NCBI GenBank assembly: GCA_001600355.1
Contig: BCJU01000001.1
Location: 5,642,013 to 5,706,012 of the forward strand
Direction of reading: 5' to 3'
DNA from: Meira nashicola
Lineage: Eukaryota; Basidiomycota; Exobasidiomycetes; Exobasidiales; Brachybasidiaceae
DNA: 64,000 bases
A model generated the notes under the pieces. The model worked only from the letters and a program-made list of their open reading frames with translations. It did not search any database and was not told the DNA's origin. This document shows, piece after piece, positions 61,020 through 64,000 of this stretch. Within the stretch, counting starts at the first letter, position 1. Each line of letters opens with the position of its first letter. Position numbers and translations under genes: made by a program.

Positions 61020-64000
61020 TTTCCGTTTGACCACACACGATTGCCTGCAAAGATGTGATCCGCGTTAAAATGCAGATGAGTAAGTATATGCGGAATGGTG
61101 ATTTAACAAAGCCTAGTCAAAGCAAATGAGAAGTTCACCTTCTTTATTAGAAAGAAGATTTGACTGTTTTCATCAGTTATCGTGAGATGATCATGAGGTT
61201 GAAAGAGGCAAGAAAGAAAGGAATGAATCAAGAAAAGGTGACGATGGTGGAGAGATATGAGAAAGTTAGAGAACAAAGGTAGATAGAAATGAGTATTACT
61301 CAAACAACACTCAGTGCGAAATCAGAGGGAACAGTGTATGAATAGTCAAACCTGCGAAACAGGAAGCGGTTTTGTATGCATGAATAAATTTGACAGCAAC
61401 TCTTTCTCTTGGAGTTCAAAGGACTCAAATGCTGTGCACATTCATTTGTACTTTCGTCATCAAAGTAGTGTGAGTTCTGTACTGTCCCGTTTTGTGCATG
61501 GTGAGAAAATCACTTGTGCATATTGAATATCATCTTTTTTCTATCACAAAGGGAAGCTCTTAAGAAAATTCATGGAAATCCCGCATACAAACAAATAAAG
61601 ACAAAGTGCCGATCGTACAAGCTATATCGATCTGTTGTTTCGCATCCAACACTACAAACAAGAAATTTTTGCACTGTATTGTATGTATGTACATGCATTC
61701 ATGCATGAATTGATGCAATGATGTCTTTGCGTATGTGATTGACTTCGTTTGTTCCACCCTCTTTTTGTTTGCTTTGTTTGTTTGAGGAGGAACACTCCGA
61801 AAGTGAACATTGTGCTTTATTTTGGCGCGTCGCGCGTTGATAAAAAAAATTGAAACTGAAGTGTTGTTCTTTTGTGTTGATCTATAACGCCCTTTCCTCC
61901 GCGCGGACTACGCTAGTTTAGCCGTTTTTATTTTCTCTTCCGAGGGTTCTGATTGTCAATCACAACTTTCATCTTTTGGAGTTCCGAAGAACACTTTTTT
62001 CTCTTGAGCAGTTTGTGTTGATCTACAAATTTCCCGAACATCAAGCCATAATTTTAATTGTCACAAAATACTACGTCAATAAGATCTAGATCATCAAATA
62101 AGGTTCACTTTAATACATACTTGCTGCTTAAGATGAATCTTACTTCGCTTCCGATGCGACAGAGAACCGTAAGCTTGTTCACTTTGCCGTTTGTGTGCAT
62201 ATAATGAAATAGGTCGTGTGGATAATTCGCCCACGATAATTTGTGGCGCGATAGAGCATTTTTTAAGGCTAGAATAGAAGAGTGTTAGCGAAGCGTGGAA
62301 ACAGATCAGCCTCAAACTTCGAGAAGTCACAAGTCACAGCAAGTAAAACGCGTATGACACACAATTGCATCTCCACTTTATTTGCACCGTTTCCCCGACC
62401 GGCTCATTTGTATACATTCACAGATCAAAATATTGTCAGATCAGGGCCCGATACATATGTATGTACATACAGGGTCTATACTTTAAAGCTTGGCTTACGG
62501 GTTTAAGTGAATGATCAAGTGCCGAGGAACATAACAATGAGGCTTGATTCGCAGACTATGATGATGAGACTGCATGCATGCAAGAAGAATCAAGTCTGAT
62601 AAAGTCACACTTTTACTTTTTTGATGAGAGCACGTTTAACGACTTCGCGTCTTGACACGCGCGTGAACTAGCTTGATCACGTGTAAGTACCTCTCTTTGT
62701 TTAAATTTTCGATTGGACGGACGTAAAGAGCTTTGCGGCATTTGGTTGCTTTTTTCTTTTTAAGCCATTCACAAAAAAAAGGCGTGATCGATAAAAATTA
62801 TGTAAATTCAATCTTTGCATCATTTGGAAGAAAGTTTAGTAAACGTGGCTGAAAAGGTAAAAGTACATCTTGTGGTATCCATTATCGAATTCGATGACAA
62901 GGTTTTCACATTATAAATTAACACTAGTAGTATATATAATCTCTTTCACACAAGGATCTCGTAGATAAGGATTTTGGAAGAAAGAGGGAGAAGTGGTTGA
63001 GAGTTAGCGGATAAATCTTTGTTAACACGTTGATGAGATCATTTGTTCGGAGAAAAAGAAATTTCTTATTTTCCCCACGTTGACGTTGTTTTTCCGTACA
63101 CGCCAAGCATCTCAAATTGGAAGGTCGTTCATTGGCGCGTTCATGCTTTTCGGTCAATGTCGATCTTTCATTAAACAATCTAGCATCGGAGTTGTGCAAT
63201 GCCTGCAGGGCGCGGAACGGCGGTTAAACAAAACCTCAAATGCACTACTACTGCTGATAGATTTTCAACTGACTTTTTATGTAGATCCGACTTCGATGTA
63301 TAGAATCCGCTAAATTCAGATCTTCAACAAAAAACACGTTTGTTATCTGTACATCTTAGATCATTAGTTGAGATCGAATCTTGATGCAATGATGCAATAT
63401 GCTCCTCTCGTATAATTTTGTGGAAAGGAGAAACGTGCGCAGCCTTGGACCTTTTTTTGTTTGGCGCTAATTTGAATTGGAGTTGTCCTCATTCGCGCAG
63501 TCTTTTTTTTGGTCTCAATACTAAATCTCACCTTCAAGTGAAAAGCCTAGACTGGTCTTGCTTTGCGTCGGTCTTGCGCCGGCGCGGACTTCCTTAATGG
63601 AAAATATAGACCGTAGAACACGCGCCGATACTAAGGAGCGCAAGCGGCGTTGCATAGATTAGGAGATGCACAAGCACACGGACATTAATTGGCACATTTT
63701 CTCTCTCCAGGAAATGCAATTAAATCAATTTTAAGCAATTCGTCTGAGCATCTGCATGCACGCTTAAAAAGTCAATTCTGTTCAATTTTAATAGAGTTTT
63801 GACAGGAAAATTGACAATTAGGATGCAGGAACTCTATTTCTCTCGCCAAATGCGCATACTTTAATTAAAAGTTGTATGTCTACATTTGTATTTTCCCCTT
63901 GATTTGGCGCATATATTCACTCCTATGATCCTACAAAGAGACATCTATATAAATGGATATGGACCAATCCAACTTGGGCAATTCCCTCCTCCCATTTATC
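61020..64000. other. 3-kb region with no gene I can support
   Basis: Short open frames only, none protein-like. Features: a 12-bp palindrome TGCATGCATGCA at 62571-62582, ACGCGT at 62348-62353, and CACGTG at 62678-62683. It probably holds the 5' region of the coiled-coil gene and the flank of a gene beyond the window. Confidence 0.4.

Noticed and set aside
61103..61303. Open frame just upstream of the coiled-coil gene on the same strand
   Set aside because: Hydrophobic and Phe/Leu/His-rich, with no similarity. A real upstream exon cannot be excluded but is not supported.

Overview
The window is nuclear DNA of a fungus, most likely a basidiomycete and possibly of the smut lineage (Ustilaginomycotina). 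The reasons are a chitin synthase fused to a myosin-motor-like domain and a DEK_C tail, a Zn2Cys6 transcription factor with a fungal_trans domain, Ump1 and Pre4 proteasome genes, and very short GT-AG introns (57-77 bp, usually GTGAGT or GTAAGT donors). Most genes are intronless. The DNA is AT-rich by eye. The lineage call is an inference; no species is claimed.

Layout, left to right: isovaleryl-CoA dehydrogenase (-) and arginase (+); MRE11 nuclease (-) and an ataxin-10-like protein (+, with a short run of N inside the gene); a histidine-phosphatase (-) and an alkyltransferase-like DNA repair protein split into seven small exons (+); UMP1 (-) and PRP28 (+); SEC13 (-) and a CCCH/CUE/DUF1771/Smr protein (+); ubiquitin-S27a (-) and a kinesin-14 (+); CWF19 (+) and a large Zn2Cys6 regulator (+); PRE4 (-) and IDH1 (+); AP-2 alpha (-) and a zinc alcohol dehydrogenase with one frame break (+); 14-3-3 (-) and myosin-chitin synthase (+); TFIIF alpha (+). 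An accessory-looking stretch follows: an alpha/beta hydrolase (-), a cupin (-) and a flavin monooxygenase (+), then a small Ser-rich orphan (+) and a large unrecognised coiled-coil protein (-). The last 3 kb hold no gene I can support.

The genes are mainly housekeeping: splicing (PRP28, CWF19), proteasome biogenesis (UMP1, PRE4), translation (ubiquitin-S27a), trafficking (SEC13, AP-2 alpha), DNA repair (MRE11, ATL), mitochondrial catabolism (IVD, IDH1) and wall synthesis (chitin synthase). Two features stand out in the layout. Neighbouring genes alternate strand in 20 of 25 junctions. The palindrome ACGCGT occurs in most divergent promoters but is rare in coding DNA. No transposon, tRNA, rRNA or CRISPR array was seen. 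No wholly new system is evident; the best candidates for a second look are the intron-rich ATL gene, the CCCH/Smr protein, the hydrolase-cupin-monooxygenase trio, and a fourfold degenerate repeat lying between that trio and the Ser-rich orphan.
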